A stretch of DNA of 64,000 nt from Pipra filicauda (lineage: Eukaryota > Chordata > Aves > Passeriformes > Pipridae): NCBI RefSeq assembly GCF_003945595.2, contig NW_024104356.1, positions 1 to 64,000 of the forward strand. The letters are read 5' to 3'. Positions 1 through 15,000 of this stretch are shown in pieces (positions within the stretch are counted from its first letter, which is position 1; each line of letters starts with the position of its first letter). The translations under genes and the position numbers were made by a program. The notes below the pieces were generated by a model, which made no database searches, had not been told where the DNA came from, and was given only the letters and a program-made list of their open reading frames with translations.

Positions 1-46
1 GCAGAAGTGATTGGAGTGTTCAAACAGATGGATTCCAGAAATTATG
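1..46 (+). CDS. SMARCAL1: SMARCAL1 exon (partial): second HARP domain
   Basis: In frame from base 1 this reads [15 protein letters not shown] plus the first base of an Asp codon, then a GTGAGT donor at 47. The [10 protein letters not shown] stretch is typical of the SMARCAL1 HARP domain, the DNA-structure-recognition module that confers annealing activity. The exon probably begins before the window, although the AG at bases 3-4 leaves open an acceptor there. Confidence 0.88.
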
Positions 47-3000
47 GTGAGTCTCATGGGTTTTTTTGCTTTTTTTTTAATGACCTTGTTGGGGCTGCTC
101 TTGCTTCAGAGAAGACAGATCGTGAGAGTACATCTCTCTGAAAGAGCATAAGAGATTGTGCTTTGGTGAAGATTTTGAGAGCTCTTGTAGTTCTGTTATA
201 GTGCTGTATCTGTGTCCAGCATTTTATCCCATGGCAGAACATGTCTCCTGGGCCTGTTAGCCAAGGTGATATTTCAGAACCCAGCATGATGACATTTACT
301 GTTGAGGTGGGATGTGCTGATAATTTGCCAGTATTACGGAGACCATGTGAAGTTCTTGCCTTTATTATCAAATGCAGTTGGACATTCTCTTATTTGTCCT
401 GCTTTACTCTGGTGTATAATGGCTGCAACTGCCTGGGCAGATTTAATTTACCAGCAGTTTTACCAATATTTTTGAGGCAAGTGTAACTGTGGAACACTTT
501 TTATGTCGGCATTCAGATTTCAATGGTAAATATAATTTTTTTCCCCTTGTAATTTGGGGAATGAGGCACAGAGTGTTGAGGTGACCTGCACAGTGTCACA
601 GCAGATCACTGACAGCATAGAGAACAAATTCCGGATTGCTTGTTCTTCGGGCAGGCCCTCACCTGGCTCATTGTTCAGCTAATTCTGGATTCACTCTGTT
701 TCCCTGGATGTTGTAGGCAGGTGCTACCAGAGATAAACCTGCCAGATAGGTCTGGCATGATGTTACATTTTGGATATTGTTGAATTGGTGAATTTCCTTT
801 GTACCCTCCTGAGCACATCAATTGTAGAGTACAGAGGTACAACTGAAAGTGATTGTTCTACTGACTGAAGCCAGAGTTTGTTGATTAACAAATGGGAACC
901 TTCATGCACATTCTCCATCCCTTCTTGCAGTGAAAAGAAAGGGGTTGCCAAAATTCTTGAGCGGATGGGTTCATTACAGTGGTTCATTTGGAGAGCTGAC
1001 CTTGGCTTGCTCTGGTGATACCAGTTCTAGATGTGTGCTCATAATTTTAAATCTTCTCCAGACTGTTTGCTTAACATGAAAGCAAACAGAGGAGAATTGA
1101 TCTTGAAGAAGGTAACAATTCTTTTAAAGCAGTTCTGAAATCTGTAGCAGAAGATATGGATGAATAGACAGGTTCTTATGGACAGAGAATTCAGTCTTTA
1201 TTGAAAGAGACTTATGACAGTGTTTGCTGTAACTATTGCAGATGTGAACACCAGAAAGTGGAATTTCCTGCTGGAGGATTACCCCAAACTAAGTGAGTAG
1301 CTGCATTTCCCTGGTGAGGGCTATTTTCTGGGGAGGCAAATGAATTCTAACTTTATTTTTTCTTTATTTTCACTCTGGAAAGACAAGTTGCTAATGAACT
1401 GTGAGGCCAGCGTCATCCTGTTTTGTCAAACATTTACACTGTTTGCCCAGACTCAAAACTTTATTAATGTGTGCTATTCATGACAGTACTTTAGGGGCCC
1501 ATTGGGAAGGTAGCTTTAGCTTTTGTCAGATTCTGCACTGAATTTGTGGACCATTTCTTAAAGCATGGGTGTATTTACTATCACAAAGTTACTTTTATTG
1601 CTTATAACGTAAAGCAGCTCTACTTGAACTGAGGAGTTACAGGAGAATGGATTCCTTTGTTTCCACTTGCCACATTTGAAGAGGTTGACATGGTGGCTGC
1701 CAAGCCTACCTGTCCTTACAGAAATTCTGTCAAACTGATGTGTTTTAGCTGTGCTCCCCTTACTCTCAGTGCCAGCCCTCCTTGCACTCTTTTGTGTGTA
1801 TATCAATTCATACACTGTCACAGCCACCCCTTGCTTAGAAAACAAACATGTATCAGGCAGTTTTGCTTCCATTTCCTTAGTAGTGCGCATGGTGGTGTGC
1901 TAGTTCATTTCACACCCAGTAAATTTGGTTTTTCAGATCAGAGCACTAGGTTTTCAAGTCAGATGATGGCTTCTGTAACGACCAGTTCATCTACAGTTAC
2001 AGTCTGAGTGCTGTCTAGTTGATTTTGTTCAGCCTCATATGTTACTGCTGGTAATAATGGCTTTGCAGGCAGCACACAACTATTAAGTTTTTAGTTGATG
2101 TCTGCAGCAGGTTAGAATTCAGGTTGCTTCTATAGATGAGTTGATTCTGAGGCAAACAAGAAGAGTTCCTTGTTTCTCTTGCAGAATTGTGCAGATCTGC
2201 TTGAAGCAGAGGCTTTCTTGAAGCTGAATTTCATATTCTACTAAAATGTTTTGATGCTGTTTGGATGCTTAAAAGAAAGCTTAGCAAGAAAAAAAGCATC
2301 CTATTTTTCCTTGCAAGTGGAATCTAAGCACATAGTGTCACTATAGAGTTAATTGCTTGGTAGAAGTTGGTCAGTAGACTCAGAATCACAGAATGGGTCA
2401 GGTTAGAAGGGACCAATGTGAGTCATCTGGTCCATCCTCCCTCAGGCAGGGTCATCCTAGAGCACATGGCACAAGATTGCATCCGATGGTTTGTGGATAT
2501 TTCTCCAGTGAGGGAGACTCCACAACCTCTTGGTCACTCGCACAGTAAAGAAGTTCTTCCTCATGTTCAGGTGGAACTTCCTGTGCATCAGTTTCTGCCC
2601 ACTGCATTTTGCCTCTATGCATCTGTGTAATCCTGCTGAAACTGTGACTTGCTGAACTGAAATGTAGAACTGTGGTTTGTTGTGTTGCAGTGATTTTTTT
2701 ATTTTTTTAATGGGTGCAACTTTGCAGAATAATCCAGTCTCAGCAGCATGCTTCCAGCACATCTGCTTCTTAGTCTTCTATGTTTAGTTAGAGTTTATAG
2801 AATGCTTGGAGATGAATAGCATTACACAAGTCCTAAGTGTTAGGATTATTATTTTTCATCTCAGTTGACCTGCTGTGTTTGCCTTGGTACTCGTATGTGC
2901 CTGTGGAATTTGGTTGGGGTAAGCTTCAGGAAGACAGTAAGCAAGGTGCTCTACACACATTCTTAGAAAATGTGACTGAGCATTTCAGAGATGAAAAGCT

Positions 3001-6000
3001 GTTGCTTAGAGTAGTTTTTATCCAGCGTGTGCTCCTGCTTCCACAGGATTCCAAAGCATGTTTAATAATTGAGTATATGCATGCTTCTATGATGCATGCC
3101 TTAATAACGTTAGTAATGGCTGTAGAGCTGAAAGCCATGCAGTGGGGCTGTGTAGGAATGCCAGGTCTTGAAAACAAGAGAGTGTGTCTTGGTGGAGACT
3201 ATTATGAAACCGCAGGGTTGGGATGCTGACAGGTCCTGATTTCAGTGAGAGCTGGTGTTCACTCACAATTTGCTAAAAAGGCCTTTTGTATGTGCAAAGG
3301 GCCTGATCCTGTAGCACATGCTAGGCAGTCTGAGCAAACACATCACCTCCCAGTCTGTCACAGTTTCAGTCATGCTGGCTGGCAGTCGTATACATTACAT
3401 GAAGTATTGAGAATCCCACAGATTTGAGGAAAGAAAAAAAATTTCCGTGAATCTTGCAGGGTGTAATTTGTGAGGGCATTTGAGGCTTCTGGCACGTGCC
3501 TTTTAGAGAAACAGCATTTGCTTTGTTGCCTGTTCATTTGCCTACATCAGAATAAAAAAAGAAGAGAGAATTTAAAAAGGCTGGTTGCCATTTCCAGCAG
3601 AGAGATCTGTTAGCTGAAAACTGTTTATAGAGGTTAATGTCTCTTTGCCTAGTTGCTCAGTCATCTTTATATAAAGGTCACTTCACTAAAAAATGTCTGT
3701 TGGATGAATCATGCTGGTGGCAGATATATCTTAATCACTTTCCCAGCTCATGTACAGAACAATAGCAACAGAATTTTCAGTGAGCAAATTGTAGCAATTA
3801 TGCTAACACACAGCTCGGTCTGTGAGTGTAATAACAAGCTTCTGCTGTACTTCGGGTGGAGAGAGTTCCTGCTATTGAAGAAGTATAAATTAAACTGGAG
3901 AGTTTAAAAAGTTTGGTCATTGCCCAACCACAAATGGAAATCTTTTCATATGTATATTTCTTGGAATTGCTTTTCCCCTTTACATGGCAGGGGTCCATCC
4001 TGCTGCTTTCCTCTTGGAGATAACTGAAACAAAAATACCTAACTGAATTCTGATACATTTACTGTTGATATAGTGAGTTCTTTTTTCAGTTGTTTTTCCA
4101 AACAGTTTTTTTTATGTCTTCTGGACTTCATATACAAACCAACCACTAAATAAAAAAGAAAGTTGCTTCCTGCAGTGAAGATCTGTGCATGTGCATTTGT
4201 GTTCCTAGTGTAGAGGTGTCTTTTGTTTCATAGTCACTGGTCAAAAATTACTAAATATGTTTTCCTGGTCACAGTTCACTGCATGTTTTAAACAGGTATT
4301 TATTTTCATGGAAATTCACTGTTGGATTAAAAAGAATACTTTTATTGAGGGGGGGATGGGATAGAGAGGCTGCTGGAGGGAACTGAAATAAGGTTGTCCA
4401 GGAGGAGAATTGCCTAGATGCTTTGTTTATTATGATGCATGGGTGAAGGCCTCAAGGTCTTGGCATAATGGAGGCTGGGGAATCCCTTTAGTTCAACTGG
4501 GAAGGTAAAGCTCAGGGGCTTTGTGAGTGAAACAACATAAGTATTGAAGAACTCAAGTGACTGCCTGTGGGCTGGTTCTGACCTGCAAGCTGCTTCTGTC
4601 CAGGACAACAGCAGTGGACACCAGCTAAGCAGGGAGGTGCTGTTGTTACTGAAGGATGGCTGTCAGAGTGCTGCTGACAGCGGTACAAGAGCAGTTTCTC
4701 TGACTCCTGGGGTGATTCCTGTTTTCTTACGCAAATGTAGTAAACGAGGGGGATGAAGTGGAGACAGAACTCAACCTGTGTGAATTTGGGGAACAGGAGG
4801 AAAAGAGAGTTTTCAAAGCTGAACACGTATGATATTCTTTCGGTAACTGTCTTGGGTCACTGCTGGTGATTTGGACATGGTGGAAACCTCAGAGGTGTTT
4901 AATGCAGAATCCCAAGGTCAAGATAAAGATGCCCCTGCCTTCTAGGCTTCAGGAGCTCTTTTGTTAAAATCCATACTTTCATTTCTGAGTAAGTGTGCCC
5001 TAAGCTGCCCTCAGTGTGAATAATCCAGCTCCAGCTGTATTAGTAGCAATCATCTCAGAATGATGGCGTCAGAGTTTCATTTTTTTTATAACCAAGTCTA
5101 AATACGAGGGGAGGAGATGTGATTCATCATGTGGTTCTGAAATAGACTTCAGGGAACAGGCCAGGCTAACACCTGTGCATGATGCAGTGATTTCTGTGAG
5201 CTGTTTCAGGACAGGAAATAATACTGCTGATGAGGTTGTGCCCTGACATCCATAATGTAAGTTGTGTGTATGCTGCCCCTTGCAATCATAAACTGCTCTG
5301 TTCTTTGCAGTGGAAGTGTTACAGAGCCTTGTGTCAGTAGAAGTGGAGCCACTGCCCCAGGCAGTAATACAGACCTTTGCTGCTCAGCTGCAGAGATCCC
5401 CGTCACGCACAGACATTCCTGATGCCGACCTTTCAGCAGTGGACTCCAAAATTGTGACGAGCCTCATGCCCTTTCAGCGGGAAGGTGTGAAGTATGTCCT
5501 TTTTGCAAGCTGTTAAGGGCTACTCCTTGCCTAGAATTATCTAGTTTATATTGGTGCCCAGGTTGCATTCTCTTCCATGGAAGACTCCGCATTTCTTCAG
5601 TCTTGGTCTCTTATACTCTGGCATTCTGGGCTTTTGGGTGTTTGGTATAGTATGGTTTATTTGGTTGGGATTTTTTTTTTTGTGGAATTTTTGAGTGACA
5701 CATCTTGTGTCACTCACTTGTGTTTTGTTTCTAGATAGAATTCATCATGAGTCAGGAGCAAAGTAGCATTTTGCTAGTCTGAAAAAATTGTTCAAATGAT
5801 ACATCGCTGATCTCCCTCTTGTGATTCAGTATGTACATAATTGTCATATGATTTTTTTATTTTGTAAAGTAAAATATTTTTTTATGAGTGCATCTCTTTT
5901 GTTGTTGTTGTTTTTTGAATATTAACTACCCAGGGGAAGGGACCAGGAAATGGGACCAAGGCCCTGACAGATTCAAAATGACTAATTGTATGTAAAGATA

Positions 6001-9000
6001 AACTCTTAAATAACCCTGTGCCCATCATATATGATCGTTTGTTGTTGTCTTCAATATACAGTCCAGGAAAGTCTGTTCTTAGTGGCCTTAAATTGCCATT
6101 GTTATGGGTAATGATTTCTTAGCTCAGCCAGGATGAACTCTGGGACAGAATGTAACACCATGTAAAGAATGTGCTTTAAATAATTGTATGGTCTTGACAC
6201 TACTTCTCATATGAAATCAGTCTCTAAGGACTGGGCCGAACCGCTCTGTTCAGGAGCTTCCAAGCTGTGAGAGATCTGTGAGAGTCACTCATGTCTGTTA
6301 AGACTAAGGGAGAAAATCCAAGTTTACTGAAGAACTCAGATCACTTTCAGGTGATCCACATTAGAGGCTCGGTGATGACTTGTGCTCATCTTGGTTGCCA
6401 GATAGTAACGCAATTCTTGACCCGTATTTCCCTCTATTTTCCCCAGTTTTGCAATTTTGAGAAATGGACGTTTACTCCTTGCAGATGACATGGGCTTGGG
6501 CAAGACCATCCAGGCGATCTGCATTGCTGCCTATTACCAAAAGGAATGGCCCTTGCTGGTGGTGACTCCTTCTTCCGTGAGGTTTACATGGGCAGAGGTA
6601 CTGTGAGCTTGAGCATGGGCAGGTGGCCAGTAAAGGGCCTGTGAGATGGTTATAGTTTATTGCACTTTGTAAAAGTTAAATTTTTAAAATATTAAGGCGA
6701 AGAAACTAAAAATTATACTGATTTAGAAACTTGAAGTTGGGGAAATTGCTTAGCATTGACTATGTGGTATATGCCAATTTTGTTTTATTGGCCGTTTTTC
6801 TTCTTGTGGTCCAGCTGATCTGTTGGAAAGAGGGAGAACTAGAAAAAGTATCTCCTCTGACCCTCTGTTAACTTTGTTCCTACAAGTCAGCTGGCTCCAA
6901 GGGGGCATTTTACTCATCAGTGTCAAAGATAATAGTTACATTCAAGCAATTGTCTTGTATTCAAGCCCATTGTAGCAGTATTTGCCAGTTCCTTGGCTGG
7001 AACAGGGGCCCAGATGCTGGGATTCTCTGCTCTGTTCAAAAGGCCCCATTATCACCATCATTAAGTGTGTGTCATATTACGTCTTTTGGCCTGTCCACTG
7101 TATGCTGCTGACTCCACTGAGTCCTTAATTAATGTTGATCAAAGCCCAGGAAAGCTTGGATGGTTGGGAATGTATCTCAAAATAAATCACTGCCATGGCC
7201 TATACACTGTTGGGTTGCCATAGGCTAGTGAGATGCTCACTGTGGGAGAAGAAGGTGAGCCAGAGGTTTTAGGTCAGTAAATTCATGCCAGAGCAGGAGG
7301 GGGTGGGAGTTTAGCTTTTCCTGGAATATTGCTTTGATGAGAAGAGTATTGATTGGGATTTGCTGTTTTTGTGCTGTAACCAGGTTGTTAGAGCATCCTG
7401 GTGTGTGTTTTCACATCCAGTAGTGCAACAAAATGTAGGGCTAAAAAGAAAAGAAAATGGGAGAAGGGAGTGATGCTCATCAGACTTGAAATTTCAAGGC
7501 CTGTAGACCTCTGGGACAACACCATCGCTTCTGTGGGATATCTACCAGGAACAATTTGAGGCTTGGTTTCCTGAATTATTGGGCACCTGCAACTAAATTT
7601 CTACATTTCCCTTCAAAAGATTTAAGCAATATGAGGCATTTTTGTTTGATTCTTTGAGTACTTGATTTCTTCTTCCTTCCCCTAATCCTGACTCCCCAGG
7701 AGGCTATTGTATATGTTTTGTTAGGTCACTTGTTTTAGATGTGTTGCTTTTTGAGTATGTGAAAGATGCAGGTGTAAGGAAAATGCGTCACAGAAAGTGG
7801 AAGTAGGTGAGGTTTATTATAGTCTCTAATCTACTCAGTTCATTCTTGCACAGATGTGTTTTACTGTAACGGTAGAAACTCTCTGGAGCCAAATTGGCAG
7901 AAATTTTCTTCATCTTAGTGTTATCAGTGGTTTATTTTGGCTTTTTGGGCTCAGGCCACTCAGTGACTTCATACTCAGGGTGTCATAGGAAGCTAGTGGG
8001 AAGATGCAAGGTACTCTTGGGTGAGAAGCACTGCAGCATTTAGAGTTCAGAATTGAAACTTGATTATTTAATGGTCAGGGCAGTTTCGAAGCACCTCTTG
8101 TGGACAAAGGTCAGTATCATGTGAGAAGTACAGCATCACTTTTGTGGTGTGAATTAGTCACATACTCTTTATGAAAGGAGAGGGCAGTACAATTAGGAGC
8201 TTCCAGATACTTTTCTCTTGCTGCCACCTTTGTTTAAGATTTGACTTGGTGCCAGCCACGTGTTTTTTGGTTGGGGTCTAACCTGCATGTTGGCTTGTTT
8301 TGGTTGTGGTGCTTATAGTAAGTGGTGAAGGATAGTTAATTGTTACTTTTTCACATACTGAGAAATGTGGAAGCTCTCATCTAACTCCTCTTGCTGCTGC
8401 AGGTGGTTGCTGAACAGTGGAGAGGAATGATGGTTGGGGTATTGGGTATTGGGCAGTGGGCTTAAGAGACAAAGATGCCATTTCTCATCACCACTTGGTT
8501 ACATTTCTGTAGGGACCAGATTCGGATGACCAAAGTCCCAGACAGTTTTCTGCAGTGCAACATCAGCAGAACTCAAATGTTGCAGAGAGCTTGGTGTCAT
8601 TTGGGACAAAATTACAAGGGAAATGGTGGGTGGTCTGTGGCTAACAGATGGGTTTGGGGGAGGATATCTTGCTCTGGTGTGTGGAGCATTTCAAGAGGTT
8701 GATTGAATGACTATTACCACATGTATTTCAGCTGCTGTCATAGAGCAGTTGGTGTGTTGTCAACTTGATCTTTTCATTTTTTATTTTTGTTTGGCAAGTT
8801 GTTATTTTTTTTCTGTAGACCTTTTCAGAAGAGGTAGTGGAAGAGTTTTGTTGATCTGGATGAGTTGTACTTTATCCTCACTGTGGAGTAAACATTGCTA
8901 CAGTAATAGATGTTTACTGCTCAGAAGTCTGTGTTTCACAGCCTGAGGTTTCCTGTTGAGTAGGAAAACTAAATTTCCCTGTAAGAAGTGGTTGCATCAT

Positions 9001-12000
9001 TCTCTGGCTCTGAGCATAGCAGGTAACATTGTCAGGAGGTTATCCACGTTTCTACTACAGATCAGGGGCTTTGTTTGTTTTATTGGGGTTTTTTGTTTTT
9101 TTCTTTTGTCTGTCTTGCTTTTTATTTTTTCAGTAAGAAGAATAAATAGCGCATGTTTGAGCTTTCCTAGCTGTGGAAGGTAGATTTTGCCTTATAGCCT
9201 GAATTGCGGTCTTGATCTTCCCATTACGAGGGTGGTTGGGGGAAGGCTGCTTACCCTTACTGTGCTCCCAGGTGATGTCTAGTGGTGGATGGGGTGGCTC
9301 CATGTTCTAAGTATTCATGAGGAAGGATATTCTGTGAAGTGCTTTGGGATCTTGAAAAAGATAAGCACCAGAATGCAATTAATTTCTTTCCTCTTCCTCC
9401 AGGCATTTCACAGGTGGCTTCCATCCTTGAGTCCAGATAGCACTAATGTCATAGTGACTGGCAAAGACAACCTAACAGGAAGCTTGATCAACATCATCAG
9501 TTTTGACCTTCTCAGTAAGATGGACAAGCAACTTAAGAGCACATTCCAAGTAGTTATTGTTGTAAGTGGTACACTAAAATTTCCAAGTTAATTGTATGCT
9601 GCAAACGGGGTGACCTATGTACAGCAGAGAAGTGCAAAGTGGGCCTTATTTGAAACTGAAACTATCTTATAATTGTGGCTTTGATCACAGCTGTCTTTAT
9701 GAGTACAAGGAGGTTTTTCTGAAACCATTTGAAATAACTAGTGGAGTTTAATTTTTTCTGATTCCTGAGGCTGTGTTTTCGCTTTTACTGTTATGGTGCC
9801 TCTCTGATTTCATTGTGGTTGGTCATGTCCTCTGCTGGAGAGAAAGGTGTTTAATATGGTGTGTCAGTACAATAGTCTTGGAATTGTATCTTCTTAAGGG
9901 GATTGGACTTCAGGGTAGTGTTACTGTTTATCCAGTAAACCAGATAACTTCTCAACAATCAACTATGTGGGTAAAGCGTCTAAAAAATCTCCCTTTACTT
10001 GTGTTCCGCTGACAATCTGCATTAAGCCTTCTTTGATCACTTGTATCATTTCTTTTGTAAATTACTTCAAAATCCATTTTTTATCCTTTTACAGAGCCAC
10101 AGTAAAAGGTGTTTTTCTGGATTTCAGTTATTAAAAATTCGAAACATCTAGTGTTTCAAATCCAGCTTGGATCAATAGAGAGCAAAAGTGTATAGGTAGC
10201 TTACTATGAGTGTTTGATGTTCTCAGTCTAGTTTTCAGCACACATGCACCTGTCCAAAGATATGACAATTGGAACATACTAATCCTTTTGTTTCTCAGCA
10301 TTAGATGAGAATGTGGTAATAGGTGGAGTTCTTTGGAGACCAAACTACTCATGAGGGAATTGATTTTTTCACTTTTATATTTTTTCCCTTACACACTCTC
10401 TGACAGGAAATTCTGTTGATCTTGTAGACTGGGGGTGGAATTGGGCTCTACTGCCCTGGAACTTTTTACCAGTCCTGAACTGGCAAATGTTCTTTCTCTG
10501 TGTCTATGTGTTCAAATTTGGACCCTGTGTATGTTTTTACAGAAAAGAATAGTCCTATTGAGTGCTGAGCTTTCCCATTTTTTCTTCCAGTGTTTTTGAT
10601 GCCTGGGAAATTTAATGTAGCTTATTTGTTAATCAGGAGGGAGAAGCCTGTGCCTGAGAGGCTAAGCAGTTATACTGTCTTTGCATGCATGGTTGCTTGC
10701 CTCTACACACGTGGAAAGATGAGAATGTACCTTTGGAGGGCACTGATTATTTTTTGTGTCTAAGTTCTGCCTTGCTACAGCAGTAGAAATGAAGCCTGTT
10801 TGAGGGTGATGTTTAAGTAGGAAACTATTACCCACCTGGTGAGCCCTATCAGCAGAACAGTTGGGTCTTAATTGGATTTCTTTTTTTTTTTATAATTTTC
10901 ATTCACCCCTTATTAAGGGAACTGGCACTGTAGAGGCCTCCTATGTTTGCTGCATTTAAAGGATACATAGGGTATCAAATGAGTATCAGTGGTGGAAATA
11001 ATGTTCCTTTCTCCTTCCCTCTCCAGCCCCCTCTTCTCACATGTTTTTTTGTGGTCATTTATGATTCATGGCTACCAGGTTTGGTTTCTGTTCCATTTGC
11101 TTGCAGCTGCAGTTTTGAATGTTGGAAGCCTGCTACTCTCCATCCTGTCTTTTTGTTTAGAATTTGATGTGACTATCCCAATGCCTGAAATACCGTCTGA
11201 CATGAGAGGCTTGTAACACTAGATAGCTGAGAATACTGGGAATTTGTTCTGTAACCTGCAGTTGGACTATGGATCAGAACTGACTTCGCTTTCATTCCTG
11301 TTTTGTTTCAGGATGAATCTCATTTCCTAAAGAACATAAAAACTGCACGATGCCGAGCTGCCATGCCTCTACTCAAGGTGCGTGTGCTGGTGGCAAACCT
11401 CGAAGGATCAAACTGCTAAGGCCAGGCTCCCAAGGCAGTGTTGCTCCATTTACCAGGTTTAGGAGCCAGCAGCTGAATTCTTGCATTGTTCAAGGGGAAA
11501 TCCAGCTAAAAGTGTAGATCCAAAAGCAAAATTTGTCTCTGGCGTTACTACTTGTTTCTATACAAATATTAGATGGTAAGACCTAACAAAACAACTTCAG
11601 AAGCTCCCTTGATCTCATTGTGGTACTGCCACTGATGAGTTTTATGGTGACAGGAGAAAGGGAATATCAAACCTTACTGAATATATTCAGGGAGAGTAGA
11701 AAGAATCTAGTGATGTCAACACAGCTTCTTTAATGAAAATAATCATCAGTTACTTCTTGGCACACAAATTGCTGCTGTTTATAAGAAAGACATTGCCTAG
11801 GTCCCTTCCTTGGCTTTGGATTAGGGCTCTAGTCTGTTACTGCAAGCTTCCAATGTATTTGTGTGGCTGGGGCTCAGGATCATTCCTGCTGGTTAAATGT
11901 ACAGAACTACTAGGAAATGGCAAAATGTGAGGTTAGCAAGACAAGTGGCCCCACAGAAGGGAGGCAGTAGTCAATTATGTGATAACAGGAAAAATGCAAA

Positions 12001-15000
12001 TTCTCATGTTTTCCTGTTGTCCTGGGATCAAAGAATTGAACTCTCCTTGGTAGCTTCAAACAGATACAGATTAAAGTTATGGGTAGTTTCCAGATACTGC
12101 AGAGTCTGTACATTAGAAGAAGGTACATGCAGTTCCTCTTCAGCAATTAATCAGCAAGTATGTATAAAGAGAAGATTCGATGTGTGATGGCTTTATAGCA
12201 ATCAACTTTCATATACAAGATTCTTAATGGCAAACTGAAGGTGGTTGTCCTTGAATAATTTTGTTGTTCTCCTTAAAGGCCTGACTCTTGTCTTCTCTTG
12301 GTTTTCAGATCACTTCGAGACTTAATGTTTGGAAACTAAGTAGGAGGTCCAATTTTAAGAGTAGTTTGAAATACAATAATTAGGGTATCTGTCTGAAAGT
12401 GGTGGAAAATAACAAATTTACCTCATTGCAAAATGCTCAAAAAGCAGCCTTATCCTTTCCTACATGAAGCTTTGTTAGGATCAGCTTGTCAGAATTATTT
12501 GCAAGCTACAAGATATGAGAATGAAGGATGGTAGCTGTTAGGCAAAGGTTAATTGCCTGTATGCACTTACTGAGAATTTACAGTTTTATGCTGTCACATC
12601 ACTGCTCTTAAAGAATTGAGAACTGATGCTTCTGAAACTGAATTCCAGCACTAAGAGTTTCATGTCCATATCATGCGTTATCTCACCTGCACTCAGCATG
12701 CAGTGCCAGCTATTTTGTATTAGATGTTCAGGTAAATTTTATTCTTCTGCTTGCTGACAATAACTTCTGACCTGAGTCCGTGCTCTAATAGTCACTTTTC
12801 TGCCCTCCTTCCTTTCCAACATAGGCATTTTGCTCTAAAACTAGCCCCTTTGGCAGCTTTGTCTTCAGCTCCTAGTGAGTGATACTGTGTTCGCTACTGG
12901 CACAGCACATCACACCAGTGCTTTTGTATATAAAGAACTGCCAAAATATCGGGTGCTTTCATCACTTGAATACTAGATTTAACAACTGTACTGTCATTTT
13001 TATAGTAAATAGTCAATGGGTTAACAGGGAGTATTTTCAGTATTTTACATGATGCTTCGAGATTATTGAAAAAGAGGGATTGATAAACATGCTGCTATGG
13101 ATAATGTTCTTGCTTGCCTTCCTTATGTTAAAAAGATTAGAGCAGTACTGGGGCTCTTAGAAGAGACCAAAAAAAGGGATATCCATAGGAAAGTCCTTGA
13201 TAGGTAAACTGCTTCTAGCACCTCATCCCTACCTTAAGGTCCCGATAGGAAGCCATGCCAATGCTGTATCCAGAGCCTCTGGAGCTATCTCCTGCCTTGT
13301 CTGTCTGCCTTTAAAGTGTTGCTACTTTTAACTGTTGTTAGCATTATGCTACTTTTAACTGTTTTTAGCATTATACTACTTTAAACTGTCTGAAATTGCC
13401 GTAGTTGCTTATATTCCTATGAGGTTCCCAACATCCTAAGGCATGAAAGCTTAGCTTGACCAGTTTTCAAAATTAAATGGTATTTTTAGCCACTCAATAA
13501 TAATAATTCATCTTTTCCTGCTCTCTTGTATATATTGCAGTACAAGTGTGGTATGGAATTCTCAAGGAAGGCCATGTATTAAACATGTGACCTAAGTCTG
13601 TCAGTTGGGAACTTCTGGACATATTTTTAATACTAACAAAAGCCACAAACTCTGTGTGTGCAGTACTCTGTATCTTTTCTGACATGCTTGGCTGCTACCC
13701 TGACAGAGATTTAGAAAAGTTTTGCTTGAGACAGCGGGAGCTGTGAACAGAAGAACTTTTATAATGACTGGATGTATGCAGTGGCTGTGCTCGCTGCCTC
13801 AGCCTGCCCCAGGTTGTCATTAGCTTAGAGTAAGTATATAGACATGTTGTGCCCAATTTATCGTTACTGGACAGAACTTTGAGAGGAACTTGTAATTGCA
13901 CAAACAGTAAGATAAGGTGAAATGGCAGCAGCAGCAAGATGTTTAGGCCAGATTTCTTACTCCCTTCATGTTCCCAGTGGATGTGCAAACTTGTGGGTGT
14001 GCAGACTTGTACGTGGGGGAGAATGCTTTATCCGCCTGCGTGGAAGCAGGTGGCAGAGTTTGTACACAGTCTGTGTGCATCCCTGCAAAATTATGAAGCA
14101 GGATGGTTTGAAAATTGTAGTAGAAAAAAGTCCTTTGATGTTTGATGGAGTGGCAAAACCCCTGCTTTCAAGGTCAGCCAGCTTTCACACTGGCTGGTCT
14201 GTGCCAGCAGCTTCGTGAGCTCTGTCCCCAGCTGCAGCACCTCTCACAGCACTCAAGAGGGCTAGAAGTTGCTGTGCTCAAAGTGGCCCTTTTGTCTTGT
14301 TTCCATGGACATCAAAGTGAGAATGGTTTCATCCTGTGGGGCTTTGATTGAGTAGTTAGGCCTGGTTTGTCCTGTTTAGGCCTGGATTGTCCTTACCCCT
14401 AATTGAAAGCTATGGCAATGGGTATTAGGACCTAGTTGTCACCTGCTTTTTTCTGTAGTCTCATGTCTGGGTGACTAAATTCTCCTGGATGTACTGATAA
14501 TACTGGTTGCTCCCTTCACCTCTGCCGTGCATCTGCCTCCCTCAGAGGCAGAGAGTGCCAATGGTGTTACACCTTTTGTAAGTATTTTGTTTTTTCCTTC
14601 AAAGATTAGACTGACCCAGAGACATAAACATAGGAGAGGGACCATACATGCTACCAGTATCTTAAAACAGCAAAGCCTCAACAATGTAGATGGAGAAGAA
14701 ATGGCAAAACAGAAGTTTTTCATTGATCTGTAGTGGGATCTCTTAGGGACCAGATTGAAAAGGATTCTACCTCTTTTGACCAGCCAAAGTGCTGCATGGT
14801 CTTTATTCTTCTGTAGTTGCATGGAGTACTGCAATGCAGTGGAAACTGGGGAAGGTCCCAATGGAAAATGGATGAGTTTTTTGGAAGCATGACAATAGCT
14901 AGTGAAGAACTGGGTTATAAATTGAGAAATAAAAGGTAATATCTAATAAAAAATTCCAGTAGCATTAAATATTCTTATTCCCTTTGTGCTCTCTATGGGC

